DNA from: Curtobacterium sp. 9128
GTDB lineage: Bacteria > Actinomycetota > Actinomycetes > Actinomycetales > Microbacteriaceae
Reading direction: 5' to 3'
Assembly (NCBI RefSeq): GCF_007673775.1
Contig: NZ_VEAF01000001.1
Location: 62,001 to 126,000, forward strand
Length of the DNA stretch: 64,000 nt
The notes under the pieces are model-generated. The model was not told the DNA's origin, did no database searches, and saw only the letters and a program-made list of their open reading frames with translations. Below are positions 40,588 through 51,846 of this stretch, in pieces. Both the position numbers and the translations under genes were made by a program. Every line of letters begins with the position of its first letter. Position 1 is the stretch's first letter.

Positions 40588-41685
40588 CTAGACCCCGACC
40601 TCCTGGTAGGCGGTGAACAGCAGGTGGTCCTCCGGCCCCTCGAGCGTCACCGGCTTCCCGACACCGTCGAGCACGATGAACCGCAGCATGCCCGCGCGCG
40701 CCTTCTTGTCCCGGCGCATCGTCGCGAGCAGCGACTGCCAGCGGCCGAGTGGGTACGTGGTGGGCAGCGACAGCGACTCGAGGATCGCCCGGTGTCGGTC
40801 GACCGTGGCGTCGTCGAGGTGCCCGGTCAGGCGCGCGAGTTCCGCGGCGAACACCATGCCGACGGACACCGCGGCACCGTGGCGCCACTGGTAGCGCTCG
40901 GCGTGCTCGATCGCGTGACCGAGGGTGTGCCCGTAGTTGAGGATCTCCCGTCGGCCCTGCTCGGTGAAGTCGTCCGACACGACCTGCGCCTTGAGCTCGA
41001 TCGCGAGTTCGACCACCCGCCGGAACTCCGGCGTGGTGGGGTCCGTGGCACGGTCGACGTCGGCCTCGATCACGTCGAGGATCTCGGGCACGGCGATGAA
41101 CCCGGCCTTGACGATCTCGGCGAAACCGGTCAGCACGTCGTTGCGGGGCAGGGTCCGCACGAGGTCGATGTCCACGACGACGGCCCGGGGGGCGAAGAAC
41201 GCGCCGACGAGGTTCTTGCCCTCGTTCGTGTTGATGCCCGTCTTGCCGCCCACGCTCGCGTCGACCATGCCGAGCACGCTCGTCGGGATCGCGACGTACG
41301 GCACACCGCGGAGCCAGGTCGCCGCGACGAAGCCGGCGAGGTCCGTGACGGCTCCCCCGCCGAGGCCGATCACCGCGTCGGTGCGGGTGAAGTCCGACTG
41401 CCCCATGACCTGCCAGCAGAACGCGGCGACCTCGATGCGCTTCGCGGCCTCGGCGTCGGGCACCTCGGCGATGAGTGCCTCGAGGCCGGCGTCGACGAGC
41501 TGTACGCGGAGCTCCTCGGCGCGGGCTCCGAGTGTCGGCGCGTGCACGATGAGCACCTTCGCCACGCGGGGGCCGAGCAGCGCCGGGACCGACCCGAGCA
41601 GCCCGTTGCCGACCGCCACGACGTAGCCGTCGTCGCCGCCGACACGGATCTCGGTGGTGCCCTCGGGGAGGATCGACTCGGTCAC
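40588..41685 (-). CDS. aroB: 3-Dehydroquinate synthase
   Basis: Second step of the shikimate pathway (DAHP to 3-dehydroquinate, NAD and zinc dependent). The 365-residue protein has the NAD-binding GLGGGAVTDLAGFVAATWLRG and the substrate region SVGGKTGINTNEGKNLVG. Zinc ligands lie in ILNYGHTLGHAIEH. The start GTG 41685 overlaps the aroK stop as GTGA. The shikimate genes here feed chorismate to trpE. Confidence 0.96.
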   Translation of the reverse strand: MTESILPEGTTEIRVGGDDGYVVAVGNGLLGSVPALLGPRVAKVLIVHAPTLGARAEELRVQLVDAGLEALIAEVPDAEAAKRIEVAAFCWQVMGQSDFTRTDAVIGLGGGAVTDLAGFVAATWLRGVPYVAIPTSVLGMVDASVGGKTGINTNEGKNLVGAFFAPRAVVVDIDLVRTLPRNDVLTGFAEIVKAGFIAVPEILDVIEADVDRATDPTTPEFRRVVELAIELKAQVVSDDFTEQGRREILNYGHTLGHAIEHAERYQWRHGAAVSVGMVFAAELARLTGHLDDATVDRHRAILESLSLPTTYPLGRWQSLLATMRRDKKARAGMLRFIVLDGVGKPVTLEGPEDHLLFTAYQEVGV

Positions 41686-42263
41686 GGTGCTCCTTCGTTG
41701 CCGTTCGCGGACCGCGGCGCGGACCCCGGTCCCTGTCCGTCGCGCACCCATGCCACGACGTCGTCGACGACGTGGGACATCGGTCGACGGGAGGTGTCCA
41801 CGACGATGTGCGCCAGCTCGGCGTACGTCGCGGCGCGCTCGTCCATGATGGTCTGCCAGGCGTCGATGCCGCCGGACGCGAGCAACGGCCGATCCGACCC
41901 GGCGATCCGCTCAGCCACGGCCTCCGGGGAAACGGTCAGCAGCACCACGCGGGCACCGGCCATCGCCGCTCGGGTGTCGGCGTGGGTCACGGCGCCGCCG
42001 CCGACGGCGACCACGCCACCGGTCGCCATCGCCGCGCGCACGGCCTCGGCCTCGAGCGCGCGGAATGCCGACTCGCCGCGGTCGGCGAAGATCGCCGGGA
42101 TCGGACCGTGCTCGCGCACGATCGCGCGGTCGGTGTCCGTGAACGGCACGCCGAGCTGTTTCGCGACGCGCTTGCCCACAGTCGACTTGCCCGCGCCCAT
42201 CGGGCCGATCACCACGACGGGCACCGGCCGGTGCTCGTCCGCGCCCGGCAGGGTCGTGCTCAC
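41682..42263 (-). CDS. aroK: Shikimate kinase
   Basis: Phosphorylates shikimate with ATP. The 193-residue protein has the P-loop [15 protein letters not shown] (about residues 20-34), the shikimate-binding TDTDRAIV and DRGESAFR, and the [11 protein letters not shown] motif. The frame extends upstream inside aroC, but GTG 42263 overlaps the aroC stop as GTGA and gives normal length. The last 25 residues are a polar extension. Confidence 0.95.
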   Translation of the reverse strand: MSTTLPGADEHRPVPVVVIGPMGAGKSTVGKRVAKQLGVPFTDTDRAIVREHGPIPAIFADRGESAFRALEAEAVRAAMATGGVVAVGGGAVTHADTRAAMAGARVVLLTVSPEAVAERIAGSDRPLLASGGIDAWQTIMDERAATYAELAHIVVDTSRRPMSHVVDDVVAWVRDGQGPGSAPRSANGNEGAP

Positions 42264-43480
42264 CAGGTGGTCGAGGGCGCGGCCGGCTCGGTCCGACGGG
42301 AGCGCAGCGTCTCCGGGATCGACGCCAGGTACGACTCGAGGTTGCGCTTGGTCTCCACGACGTTGTCGCCGCCGAACTTCTCGAGCACCGCGTCGGCGAG
42401 GACGAGCGCGACCATCGCCTCGGCCACGACACCGGCGGCCGGCACGGCGCAGACGTCCGAGCGCTGGTGGTGCGCGGATGCGTCCTCGCCCGTGGTGACG
42501 TCGATCGTGTGCAGCGCGTGCGGGACCGTCGCGATGGGCTTCATGCCGGCACGGACACGCAGCACGGTCCCGGTGGACATCCCGCCCTCGGTCCCGCCGG
42601 CGTGGTCGCTCGTCCGGATGATCTCGCCGTCCTCGCGGTACAGCTCGTCGTGCGCCTCGGATCCACGGCGGGCGGCGGTCTGGAAGCCGTCGCCGACCTC
42701 GACGCCCTTGATCGCCTGGATGCCCATGATCGCCGCGGCGAGTCGAGCGTCGAGACGACGGTCCCACTGCACGTGCGAGCCGAGCCCCGGCGGGACGCCG
42801 TAGAAGAGCACCTCGACGACGCCGCCGAGCGTGTCGCCGTCCTTCTTCGCGGCCTCGACCTCGGTCACCATGCGCGCCGAGGTCTCGGCGTCGAAGCACC
42901 GCAGCTGGTCCTCGTCGAGGCGGTCGACGTCGTCCGGCTGGGGCAGCGCGGTGCCGTCCGGGACGCGCACCGTGCCGACCTGCAGCGTGTGGGCGACGGA
43001 CCGGATGCCGAGCTCGGCGAGGAACGACTTCGCCACGGCGCCGAGCGCCACCCGGGCAGCGGTCTCACGTGCCGACGCGCGCTCGAGGATCGGACGGGCC
43101 TCGTCGAAGCCGTACTTCTGCATGCCGACCAGGTCGGCGTGCCCGGGGCGCGGACGGGTCAGCGGAGCGCTGCGCCCGCGGGAGAGCTCGGTCTGCTCGA
43201 CCGGCTCCGGGTTCATCACCTCGACCCACTTCGGCCACTCGGTGTTGCCGATGCGGATCGCGATCGGGCTGCCGAGGGAGTACCCGTGTCGGACACCGCC
43301 GGAGACGTGGAGTTCGTCCTGCTCGAACTTCATGCGCGAGCCACGGCCGTAGCCGAGCTTGCGCCGTGCGAGGTCGGTACGGATGGACTCGAACGACACC
43401 GGGACGCCGGCGGGCAGGCCCTCGAGCATCGCGATCAGTTCGGGTCCGTGGGACTCACCAGCGGTCAACCAACGAAGCAT
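42260..43480 (-). CDS. aroC: Chorismate synthase
   Basis: FMN-dependent final step to chorismate. The 406-residue protein has the signatures [36 protein letters not shown] and [12 protein letters not shown]. It also has an Arg-rich C-terminal [20 protein letters not shown] block. ATG 43480 is preferred over 43489 because GGGAGG lies nine bases before it. The aroE gene usually between mltG and aroC is missing. Confidence 0.97.
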   Translation of the reverse strand: MLRWLTAGESHGPELIAMLEGLPAGVPVSFESIRTDLARRKLGYGRGSRMKFEQDELHVSGGVRHGYSLGSPIAIRIGNTEWPKWVEVMNPEPVEQTELSRGRSAPLTRPRPGHADLVGMQKYGFDEARPILERASARETAARVALGAVAKSFLAELGIRSVAHTLQVGTVRVPDGTALPQPDDVDRLDEDQLRCFDAETSARMVTEVEAAKKDGDTLGGVVEVLFYGVPPGLGSHVQWDRRLDARLAAAIMGIQAIKGVEVGDGFQTAARRGSEAHDELYREDGEIIRTSDHAGGTEGGMSTGTVLRVRAGMKPIATVPHALHTIDVTTGEDASAHHQRSDVCAVPAAGVVAEAMVALVLADAVLEKFGGDNVVETKRNLESYLASIPETLRSRRTEPAAPSTTW

Positions 43481-43516
43481 GACCACCATCCTCCCACAGC
43501 CCGACGACCGCGATCG

Positions 43517-45034
43517 CTACTGGTACGAGGGGTTCGCCCGGAGCCACGCCTGGAACTGCGCCACGGCCTGCTGGTGCTCGGCGTACGTGTCCGAGAACAC
43601 CGTCTCCCCCGTCTCCAGGTTGACCGTGACGAAGTACAGCCAGTTCCCCAGCGTCGGGTGCAGGACGGCCTGGATGGCGATGTCCCCGGGGTTCGAGATC
43701 GGCCCCGGCGGCAGCCCGGTGTGCTGGTACGTGTTGTAGGGGTTGGAGGCGTCGTTCCGCTCGGCGTCCGTGGTGGTCACGCGGTGCGTGTTGCCGGTGC
43801 CGTACGCCACCGTGGCGTCGGACTGCAGCTTCATGCCCTGGTCGAGCCGGTTCTGGAACACCCGCGCGACCTTCGGGTAGTCGGCGGCCAGACCGGCCTC
43901 ACGCTGCACGAGGGACGCGAACACGATCACGTGCTCCTGGTCGGCCTCGGCGACCCCCGCAGCGGCGAGGTGCTGCTTCATCGTGTCGACCATGGACTGG
44001 AAGTACTGCTTCGCCGTCCACCCCGGGTTGATCGGGTACGTGGCGGGGAAGAGCCACCCCTCGAGCGAGGTGACACCGCTCGGCAGGCCGTACGCGCCGA
44101 CGTCCTTCGCCGCCGCGGACACCTCGGCGTCGCTCAGCCCGGCCTTCGAGACCATGCCGGCCTCGATGTCCTTCAGGGCCGTGCCCTCCGGGATGATGAT
44201 CGACGCGGTGACCTTGTTGTCCTTGTCCTGCAGCGCCGCGAGCGCGGCCTTCGCGCTCATGTGCTTCTTGAGCGCGTACGAGCCCGGCTGGAACTGCACG
44301 TCGTTCGACGCCAGCAGCAGCTTGTAGAAGGCCGTCGACGTCTTCACGACACCGCTGCGCTGCAGCGTCTTCGCGACGTCCTCGCCGATGTCGCCCTGCT
44401 TGATGGTGATGGTCACCTTGGTGGTCCCGCTGCCGGTGTAGTCGTCGGACTCCTTCGGCGCCGTCAGGGCACCGACCACCTGCTGGATCTTCGGCGCTGC
44501 GAAGGCGTAGGCACCGATCCCGGCGGCCAGCACGAGGGCGACGATCACGATCCCGGCGATCAGGCCGCCGCGGGTCCGGTGGTGCGGTTCGCGGGGCGGC
44601 CTGGAGGCTCGTCCGCGTCGTCCGCCCGATCCGCGTCCGCCACCTCCCGCAGCACCACCACCGCTGCCGGGTCCGCCGTCGCCGGCGGCGCCGTCCTGGC
44701 CACCAGCCGCCGCTGCCGTGCCGGCGCCGGCAGTCGGGGCTGCGTCGTCGAGCAGCGCGCGCACCTCGGGGTGCACCTCGTCGGCGTCCCGGGCGACCGG
44801 CGCGTCGGCCGGCGAGACCGGGCGCTCGGCCGGGTCGTCCTCGGCAGCCCGAGGTGCCCGGGCCGCACCGGCCGCTCGGGCGCGGGCCTCCCGTCGGGAG
44901 CGCGGCTGCGCGGCGTCGCCGTCAGCGGAACGGACGTCGTCGCGTCCATCGGTGGCCTCGTCGGCGGGCGTGGCCCGTCGTGCGGCGTCGTTGCCGGGCG
45001 CGATGATCGCGTTCCAGTCCAGGTCGTCTGCCAA
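43517..45034 (-). CDS. mltG: Endolytic murein transglycosylase
   Basis: Cuts nascent glycan strands and so sets peptidoglycan chain ends. The 505-residue protein has a long, disordered cytoplasmic N-terminus (about 1-150, Ala/Arg/Asp/Gly-rich with [18 protein letters not shown]). One membrane helix follows (about 155-178), then a LysM-like segment and the YceG domain, with the catalytic glutamate in ASLVQREAG (about residue 377). The start is TTG 45034 with GAGG just upstream. It is 71 bases downstream of ruvX. Confidence 0.93.
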   Translation of the reverse strand: MADDLDWNAIIAPGNDAARRATPADEATDGRDDVRSADGDAAQPRSRREARARAAGAARAPRAAEDDPAERPVSPADAPVARDADEVHPEVRALLDDAAPTAGAGTAAAAGGQDGAAGDGGPGSGGGAAGGGGRGSGGRRGRASRPPREPHHRTRGGLIAGIVIVALVLAAGIGAYAFAAPKIQQVVGALTAPKESDDYTGSGTTKVTITIKQGDIGEDVAKTLQRSGVVKTSTAFYKLLLASNDVQFQPGSYALKKHMSAKAALAALQDKDNKVTASIIIPEGTALKDIEAGMVSKAGLSDAEVSAAAKDVGAYGLPSGVTSLEGWLFPATYPINPGWTAKQYFQSMVDTMKQHLAAAGVAEADQEHVIVFASLVQREAGLAADYPKVARVFQNRLDQGMKLQSDATVAYGTGNTHRVTTTDAERNDASNPYNTYQHTGLPPGPISNPGDIAIQAVLHPTLGNWLYFVTVNLETGETVFSDTYAEHQQAVAQFQAWLRANPSYQ

Positions 45035-45105
45035 CGGTCCTCGGTCTCTCGGTCGGGGGAACTCCGCGGGGCTCCGCCGGCGGTGTCGACGACGGGAGGG
45101 CAGCC

Positions 45106-45558
45106 CTACTCGGGGAGCGTGGCCCCTGGTGGGGCACCGGACGCGCGCTCGTGGTCGAGCGCATGTTGCAGAATGATAACAGCGGCCGCTTGGTCGATCA
45201 CGGCCCGCGACTTCTTGGTGTTCCGTCCGGCCTGCTGCATGCCCCGCTGGGCGGTGACGGTGGACAGCCGCTCGTCGACGAGGCGCACCGGCCGGTGTTC
45301 CGCGATCCGCGCTGCGAAGGCGCGGGCGTCCGCCGTCGACGGGGTGTCACCCCCGGACATCGAGAGCGGGAGGCCGACGACGATCTCCAGGACGTCGTAC
45401 TCCTCGGCGATCGCCAGGATGCGCGGGACGTCGCGCTTGTCGTCCCGCGCGACGGTCTCCACCGGGGTGGCGAGGAGTCCGTCGCGGTCGCAGACGGCGA
45501 CGCCGATCCGGGCGCGGCCCACGTCGACGCCGAGCCGGCGCCCGGATCGGATGCCCAC
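45106..45558 (-). CDS. ruvX: Holliday junction resolvase-like protein RuvX/YqgF
   Basis: RNase H-fold protein implicated in 16S rRNA processing and possibly Holliday junction cleavage. The 150-residue protein has the three acidic motifs: GVDVGRARIGVAVCD, RLVDERLSTVTA and VIDQAAAVIILQHAL. The start is GTG 45558, two bases after the alaS stop. The alaS-ruvX-mltG order is conserved in actinobacteria. Confidence 0.95.
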   Translation of the reverse strand: MGIRSGRRLGVDVGRARIGVAVCDRDGLLATPVETVARDDKRDVPRILAIAEEYDVLEIVVGLPLSMSGGDTPSTADARAFAARIAEHRPVRLVDERLSTVTAQRGMQQAGRNTKKSRAVIDQAAAVIILQHALDHERASGAPPGATLPE

Positions 45559-45560
45559 GG

Positions 45561-48218
45561 TCAGGCCGCGAGCCGGGCGGTCACGGCACGGAGCGCCGCC
45601 GGCAGTGCCGCCGCGTCCGTCCCGCCGCCCTGGGCGAGGTCGGGCTTGCCGCCGCCGCCGCCCCCGAGGACGCCGGCGGCCTCCTTGGCGAGCGGACCTG
45701 CCTGCACACCGGCGGACCGCGCCGCGTCGTTCGTCGCGACGATCACGACGGGCTTGCCGCCGATGACCGCGCCGAGGACCACGACCGCCGCGCCGTCGCC
45801 GAGCTGGGCACGGACGCCGGTCGCGAGCGAGCGCAGGTCGTCCGCCGAGCCGACGTTCTCGATCGTCTCCGCGACGACCGTGTGCGCTCCGACCGTCGAG
45901 GCCTGGCGGACGATCGTCGGGACACGCTGCTGGAGGCCGGCCGACTCGAACTCCGCGATCCGCTTCTGCGCGACCCGGAGGTCCTCCATCAGCGTCTGCA
46001 CGCGCGTCGGCAGGTCGGCGCGCGGGGCCTTGAGCGCGCTGGAGAGCTGCGACACGATGGTGCGCTCCGTCGCCAGGTCGCGGAAGCCCTCGAGGCCGAC
46101 GAGCGCCTCGACGCGACGGTTCGTCGAACCGACGCTGGCCTCACCGACGAGGTTCACGAGACCGACCTGCGCGCTCGACGCGACGTGGGTGCCACCGCAG
46201 AGCTCGCGCGACCAGGGGCCGCCGATGTCGACCATCCGGACCTCGGCGCCGTACTTCTCGCCGAAGAGCGCCTGGGCGCCGAGGGCCTTCGCCTCGTCGA
46301 GGGGCATGATCCGGGTGGACACCTCGAGGTCGGAGCGGATCGCGGTGTTGACCACCTCTTCGATCTCGGAACGGGTCTCGAGCGAGACCGGCTGGCTCCA
46401 CGAGAAGTCGAGGCGCATGTACCCGGACTTGTTGTAGGAACCGGCCTGGAGCGCCTCCGGCCCGAGGACGTCGCGGAGCGCCGCGTTCACCAGGTGGGTC
46501 GCCGAGTGCGCCTGGGTCGCCCCACGGCGGTACTCGGCGTCGACGACGGTCGTCGCGGCGTCGCCGACACCGACCTCGCCGGAACGGACCTGGACCCGGT
46601 GGCTCCAGAGGCCGGACACGGGACGCTGGACGTCGAGGACCTCGAGGTCGAAGCCGTTGCCGACGATCGAGCCCTGGTCGGCGTCCTGACCACCGGACTC
46701 GGCGTAGAGCGTCGTCTCGCTGAGCACGACCTCGGCGATGTCGCCGACGACCGCACGGTCGACACTCCGACCGTCGACGATGATGCCGAGCACGCGGGAC
46801 TCGGTCTCGAGTGCGTCGTAGCCCAGGAAGGTCGTCTCGCCCGCTGCACGGAACGCGCTGTAGACGCTGAGGTCCGCGAGCGCGGTCCTCTTGCTCTTGG
46901 CGTCCGCCTTCGCACGCGCGCGCTGCTCGGACATCAGCGTCTCGAACGCGGTGCGGTCGACCTGCACGCCGGCTTCCTCGGCCATCTCCATCGTCAGGTC
47001 GATCGGGAAGCCGAAGGTGTCGTGCAGCAGGAACGCGGTGTCGCCGCCGATCGCGGGCTGGTCGTCCTGCTTGGCACGCTCGACCGCGACGTCGAGGATC
47101 GTGGTCCCCTGCGCGAGCGTGCGGAGGAAGGTCTCCTCTTCGGCGTAGGCGATCCGGGCGATGCGGTCGTAGTCGCTCGCGACCTCCGGGTAGGCGTCGC
47201 GCATCGCGTCACGGGACGCCGGGAAGAGGTCGGGGAAGGTCGCGCCCTCGACGCCGAGCAGACGCATCGCGCGGACGGTGCGACGCAGGAGTCGACGCAG
47301 GATGTACCCGCGGCCCTCGTTCGACGGCGACACACCGTCCGCCATGAGCATGAGCGAGGAACGCACGTGGTCGGCGATGACGCGCATCCGGACGTCGTCC
47401 TCGTGCACCGCGCCGTAGGGCCGTCCGGAGATCTCCGCCGCCTTGTCGAGGACCGGGCGCACCTGGTCGATCTCGTACATGTTGTCGACGCCCTGCTTGA
47501 TGAACGCGACGCGCTCGAGGCCCATGCCGGTGTCGATGTTCTTGTTCGGCAGCTCACCGGTGATCTCGAAATCGTACTTCGACCGCACGTCGGCGATCTG
47601 GTACTGCATGAACACGAGGTTCCAGATCTCGACGTAGCGGTCGTCGTCCGTCGCCGGACCGCCGTCGATGCCGTACGCCGGACCCCGGTCGAAGAAGATC
47701 TCGGAGCAGGGGCCGGCGGGACCGGGCTGCCCGGTGGACCAGTAGTTGGTGTCCTTGCCGAGTCGCTGGATGCGCTCGTCCGGCAGCGTCGAGTGCTGCT
47801 TCCAGAACGCGATCGCCTCGTCGTCGTCCTCGTAGACCGTCACCCACAGGTCGTCGGGCGAGAAGCCGAGGCCGCCGTCCGCCTCTGCCGAGGTCAGGAA
47901 CTCCCAGGCGTACTGGATCGCCTGCTCCTTGAAGTAGTCACCGAAGGAGAAGTTGCCGTTCATCTGGAAGAACGTGCCGTGCCGCGGCGTCTTGCCGACC
48001 TCTTCGATGTCGTTCGTCCTGATGCACTTCTGCACGCTGGTCGCCCGCGGGTACGGTGCGGGGACGAGACCCGTCAGGTACGGGATGAACGGGACCATGC
48101 CGGCCACCGTGAACAGCAGCGACGGGTCGTCCGAGACGAGCGAGGCGGACGGGACGACGGTGTGGCCACGGTCGCCGAAGTACTGGAGCCAACGGCGGCG
48201 GATCTCTGCGGTCTGCAT
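45561..48218 (-). CDS. alaS: Alanyl-tRNA synthetase
   Basis: Charges tRNA-Ala and edits mischarged serine or glycine. The 885-residue protein has the class II catalytic core (about 1-440). The editing-domain zinc/His motif is HSATHLVNAALRDVLG and the paired ligand is ELCGGTHV (about residue 665). The C-terminal DHHA1 domain contains GGGGGGKPDLAQGGG. The ATG 48218 has AGGA seven bases upstream. Confidence 0.97.
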   Translation of the reverse strand: MQTAEIRRRWLQYFGDRGHTVVPSASLVSDDPSLLFTVAGMVPFIPYLTGLVPAPYPRATSVQKCIRTNDIEEVGKTPRHGTFFQMNGNFSFGDYFKEQAIQYAWEFLTSAEADGGLGFSPDDLWVTVYEDDDEAIAFWKQHSTLPDERIQRLGKDTNYWSTGQPGPAGPCSEIFFDRGPAYGIDGGPATDDDRYVEIWNLVFMQYQIADVRSKYDFEITGELPNKNIDTGMGLERVAFIKQGVDNMYEIDQVRPVLDKAAEISGRPYGAVHEDDVRMRVIADHVRSSLMLMADGVSPSNEGRGYILRRLLRRTVRAMRLLGVEGATFPDLFPASRDAMRDAYPEVASDYDRIARIAYAEEETFLRTLAQGTTILDVAVERAKQDDQPAIGGDTAFLLHDTFGFPIDLTMEMAEEAGVQVDRTAFETLMSEQRARAKADAKSKRTALADLSVYSAFRAAGETTFLGYDALETESRVLGIIVDGRSVDRAVVGDIAEVVLSETTLYAESGGQDADQGSIVGNGFDLEVLDVQRPVSGLWSHRVQVRSGEVGVGDAATTVVDAEYRRGATQAHSATHLVNAALRDVLGPEALQAGSYNKSGYMRLDFSWSQPVSLETRSEIEEVVNTAIRSDLEVSTRIMPLDEAKALGAQALFGEKYGAEVRMVDIGGPWSRELCGGTHVASSAQVGLVNLVGEASVGSTNRRVEALVGLEGFRDLATERTIVSQLSSALKAPRADLPTRVQTLMEDLRVAQKRIAEFESAGLQQRVPTIVRQASTVGAHTVVAETIENVGSADDLRSLATGVRAQLGDGAAVVVLGAVIGGKPVVIVATNDAARSAGVQAGPLAKEAAGVLGGGGGGKPDLAQGGGTDAAALPAALRAVTARLAA

Positions 48219-48272
48219 GGTGCTTCCTGACGAGGGGCGGTGGGGACGGGCGCTGGGACGGCGCTGGGCTGG

Positions 48273-48455
48273 TCAGTCGTCGGTGCGGAGTTCGGCTTCG
48301 CGGGAGCGGTACCCGTCGGCCACGGCACCCGTGAAGGCCTTCGCCCTGGCGTCGACCTCGGCGAGGAACGCGGCTCCCGGAGCGGTCCTGCTCACCCGGT
48401 GGGCGACGAGGAACCCGATGACGACGCCGACGGCGACGGCGAACAGCTGCTTCAC
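48273..48455 (-). CDS. Small membrane protein upstream of alaS
   Basis: The 60-residue protein has one N-terminal membrane helix (FAVAVGVVIGFLVAHRV, about 4-20) followed by a charged, soluble helix (AEVDARAKAFTGAVADGYRSREAEL). It begins at ATG 48455 with GGGAGG seven bases upstream and lies between rpsD and alaS on the same strand, as similar small proteins do in related actinobacteria. Function is unknown. Confidence 0.75.
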   Translation of the reverse strand: MKQLFAVAVGVVIGFLVAHRVSRTAPGAAFLAEVDARAKAFTGAVADGYRSREAELRTDD

Positions 48456-48521
48456 GGTGCCTCCCTCTCTCGCGCGCCGAGGCGCACGTCCGACCAGCTT
48501 AGTCGTCGCTCCGGGAACGCA

Positions 48522-48558
48522 GAACGGCGGGCCGTCCGGTGTGGACGACCCGCCGTTC
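48522..48558 (-). terminator. Hairpin terminator of rpsD
   Basis: GAACGGCGGG (48522-48531) pairs with CCCGCCGTTC (48549-48558), with an inner GTCC/GGAC stem. It begins 15 bases after the rpsD stop. Confidence 0.8.
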
Positions 48559-48573
48559 AGGCGGTGCGGTGGA

Positions 48574-49203
48574 TCAGCGAGCCGCGTAGTACTCGACGAC
48601 GAGCTGGACCTCGCAGGTCACGGGGACCTCGGCGCGCTTCGGGCGACGCACGAGGCGGGCCTGGAGCTTGTCGATCTCGACCTCGAGGTAGCCCGGGACC
48701 TTCGGGAGGACTTCCTGGTGACCACCGGCGGCGGCGACCTGGAAGGGCTCGAGCGACTCGGAGCGCTGCTTGACGTGGATCAGCTGGCCCTCCTTGACGC
48801 GGAAGGAGGGGCGGTCGACGAGCTTGCCGTCGACGAGGATGTGACGGTGCACGATCAGCTGACGAGCCTGCGCAGTGGTGCGGGCGAAGCCGGCACGGAG
48901 CACGAGGGCGTCGAGGCGCTGCTCGAGCAGCTCGACCAGGTTCTCACCGGTCAGGCCGCTGGTCCTGCGGGCCTCTTCGAAGACGATGCGGAGCTGCTTC
49001 TCGCGGATGCCGTACTGGGCGCGCAGACGCTGCTTCTCACGGAGGCGGACGGCGTAGTCGCTGTCGGCGCGACGACGGGTACGACCGTGCTCGCCGGGGC
49101 CGTACGGGCGCTTCTCGAGGTACCGGGCCGCCTTCGGCGTCAGCGGGATGCCGAGCGCACGGGACAGGCGGGTCTTGCTACGGGTACGTGACTTGGTAGA
49201 CAC
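48574..49203 (-). CDS. rpsD: 30S ribosomal protein S4
   Basis: Primary 16S rRNA-binding protein of the small subunit. The 209-residue protein begins STKSRTRSKTRLSRALGIPL and contains the S4 domain (about 95-160, RLDALVLRAGFARTTAQARQLIVHRHI-type in two halves). The cysteine-free N-terminus is typical of many actinobacteria, which lack the zinc knuckle. The start is GTG 49203 with AAAAGGA five bases upstream. It stands alone, not in the rpsM-rpoA operon. Confidence 0.96.
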   Translation of the reverse strand: MSTKSRTRSKTRLSRALGIPLTPKAARYLEKRPYGPGEHGRTRRRADSDYAVRLREKQRLRAQYGIREKQLRIVFEEARRTSGLTGENLVELLEQRLDALVLRAGFARTTAQARQLIVHRHILVDGKLVDRPSFRVKEGQLIHVKQRSESLEPFQVAAAGGHQEVLPKVPGYLEVEIDKLQARLVRRPKRAEVPVTCEVQLVVEYYAAR

Positions 49204-49301
49204 AGGGTCCTTTTCTCTGTACGAACTGGTGGACACGGGTCCCGGCACGCGCACGTGCCGACGAACCCCGTGAAGGGATCCAGAGGGATGAGCCTGTGGG
49301 A

Positions 49302-49320
49302 TCGGACGGCTACAGTCCGA
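49302..49320 (-). other. Small hairpin in the rpsD leader
   Basis: TCGGAC (49302-49307), a 7-base loop and GTCCGA (49315-49320) lie about 100 bases upstream of rpsD. A TATCGT hexamer at 49414-49419 (minus strand) could be its promoter -10. The leader might be an S4 autoregulation site, but there is no direct evidence. Confidence 0.25.
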
Positions 49321-49426
49321 ACCTCTGCCCCCGTGCCGCTGCGGTGCTCGGCACCACCGCGACACTGTGTCCTCGACGCAGCCGCACGCGAGGACCAGGA
49401 CGTAGGCCCGTCAACGATAGCAGGGT

Positions 49427-50812
<1,386 letters not shown>

Positions 50813-50819
50813 GCAGGCA

Positions 50820-50825
50820 ATCGTA
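50820..50825 (-). promoter_or_regulatory. Candidate -10 (TACGAT) for a leaderless rarA transcript
   Basis: TACGAT is followed by seven bases and the rarA ATG. TGGACC lies 19 bases upstream of the hexamer as a weak -35. Confidence 0.45.
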
Positions 50826-50865
50826 GGTGGCTCCACTGACAGCCGGTCCACGCCCGCTCGTTCGG

Positions 50866-50871
50866 TACGCT
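50866..50871 (+). promoter_or_regulatory. Candidate -10 (TACGCT) for the cyclophilin gene
   Basis: TACGCT on the plus strand would give a leader of about 32 bases that contains the GAGAGGG ribosome site. It is divergent from the rarA promoter in the same 97-base gap. Confidence 0.4.
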
Positions 50872-50909
50872 CGTGGACACACTGCGTGACGAGAGGGCAG
50901 ACCAGCACC

Positions 50910-51734
50910 GTGGCACCGAAGAACCAGGCGCGTGACAACCGCGAAGCGCGCGAGCGGCTCCGTCTCTACGAGGCACGACAGGGCCTCCACCAGCGGCAAC
51001 GGCGGCGTCGCGTGCGGGACAACCTCGTCGGCATCGTCACCCTGGTCGTCGTCGCGGCCCTGGCGACCGGCTCGCAGCTCGTCTTCGCGGGGACGCGGTC
51101 CGACACACCGGACCGCGCCGGTGCCAGCGCCAGCGCCAGCGCGACGGCCACCCCGACTCCCTCGGCGGACGCCACCCCGGCGAACACCGGGGACGTGCCG
51201 AGCAAGTCGATCGCGGAGAACGCCACCTGGACCGGCACGCTGACGCTCCACAAGGACGTGCGCCTCGGCATCGAGCTCGACGGCGCACGGGCCCCGCAGG
51301 CCGCCAGCGTCGAGATCGACCTGATCCGGAAGCAGTTCTACGAGGGCACGACGTGCCACCGACTCGCCGACAGCGCGGACTTCCGGTTCCTGCAGTGCGG
51401 CTCCGCGAACGGCGACGGCACCGGCGACGCGGGCTTCCAGTACGGGCCGATCGAGAACACGCCGAGCGACGACGTCTACAAGGCGGGCACGATCGCGATC
51501 GCGCGGAGCTCGTCGACGTCGTCGCAGTCCACGCAGTTCTTCATCGTCTACGGGGACACCACGCTCGACGGGTCGACCGGCGGCTACACCGTCGTCGGGA
51601 AGGTCACGAGCGGCCTCGACGAGCTCGAGTCGCAGATCACCTCGAAGGGCATCGCCGACCCCGGATCCGACGGCACCGGGGAGCCGAAGGTGAAGACGAC
51701 CATCACCGGCGCGACGATCAAGCGGGAGCAGTAG
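50910..51734 (+). CDS. Membrane-anchored cyclophilin-type peptidyl-prolyl isomerase
   Basis: Catalyses cis-trans isomerisation of prolyl bonds outside the membrane. The 274-residue protein has a basic N-terminal segment (residues 1-40), one membrane helix (about 42-60, [18 protein letters not shown]) and an Ala/Ser/Thr/Pro linker (about 68-95). The cyclophilin domain follows (about 100-270), with [32 protein letters not shown] and the C-terminal GKVTSGLD. The start is GTG 50910 (weak AGAGGG site). The frame upstream is only the rarA shadow. Confidence 0.9.
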   Translation: MAPKNQARDNREARERLRLYEARQGLHQRQRRRRVRDNLVGIVTLVVVAALATGSQLVFAGTRSDTPDRAGASASASATATPTPSADATPANTGDVPSKSIAENATWTGTLTLHKDVRLGIELDGARAPQAASVEIDLIRKQFYEGTTCHRLADSADFRFLQCGSANGDGTGDAGFQYGPIENTPSDDVYKAGTIAIARSSSTSSQSTQFFIVYGDTTLDGSTGGYTVVGKVTSGLDELESQITSKGIADPGSDGTGEPKVKTTITGATIKREQ

Positions 51735-51779
51735 TCCACAGACGCGCGCACGGGCGGGCCGCCGGGGCCACCAGTGCAA

Positions 51780-51785
51780 TAGGGT
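51780..51785 (+). promoter_or_regulatory. Candidate -10 (TAGGGT) for the DUF349 gene
   Basis: TAGGGT lies in the 112-base gap after the cyclophilin gene and gives a leader of about 55 bases containing GAGGCGAG before the GTG. Confidence 0.4.
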
Positions 51786-51846
51786 GGCTTCCTGACCGTA
51801 CCGACGGTGACGTCGGTGATGCACGACCACGATCGAGGCGAGACCT

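Noticed and set aside
42467..45766. Long plus-strand open frame across aroC, mltG and ruvX
   Set aside because: It crosses three well-supported minus-strand genes and has no recognisable domain. It is a GC-bias shadow.
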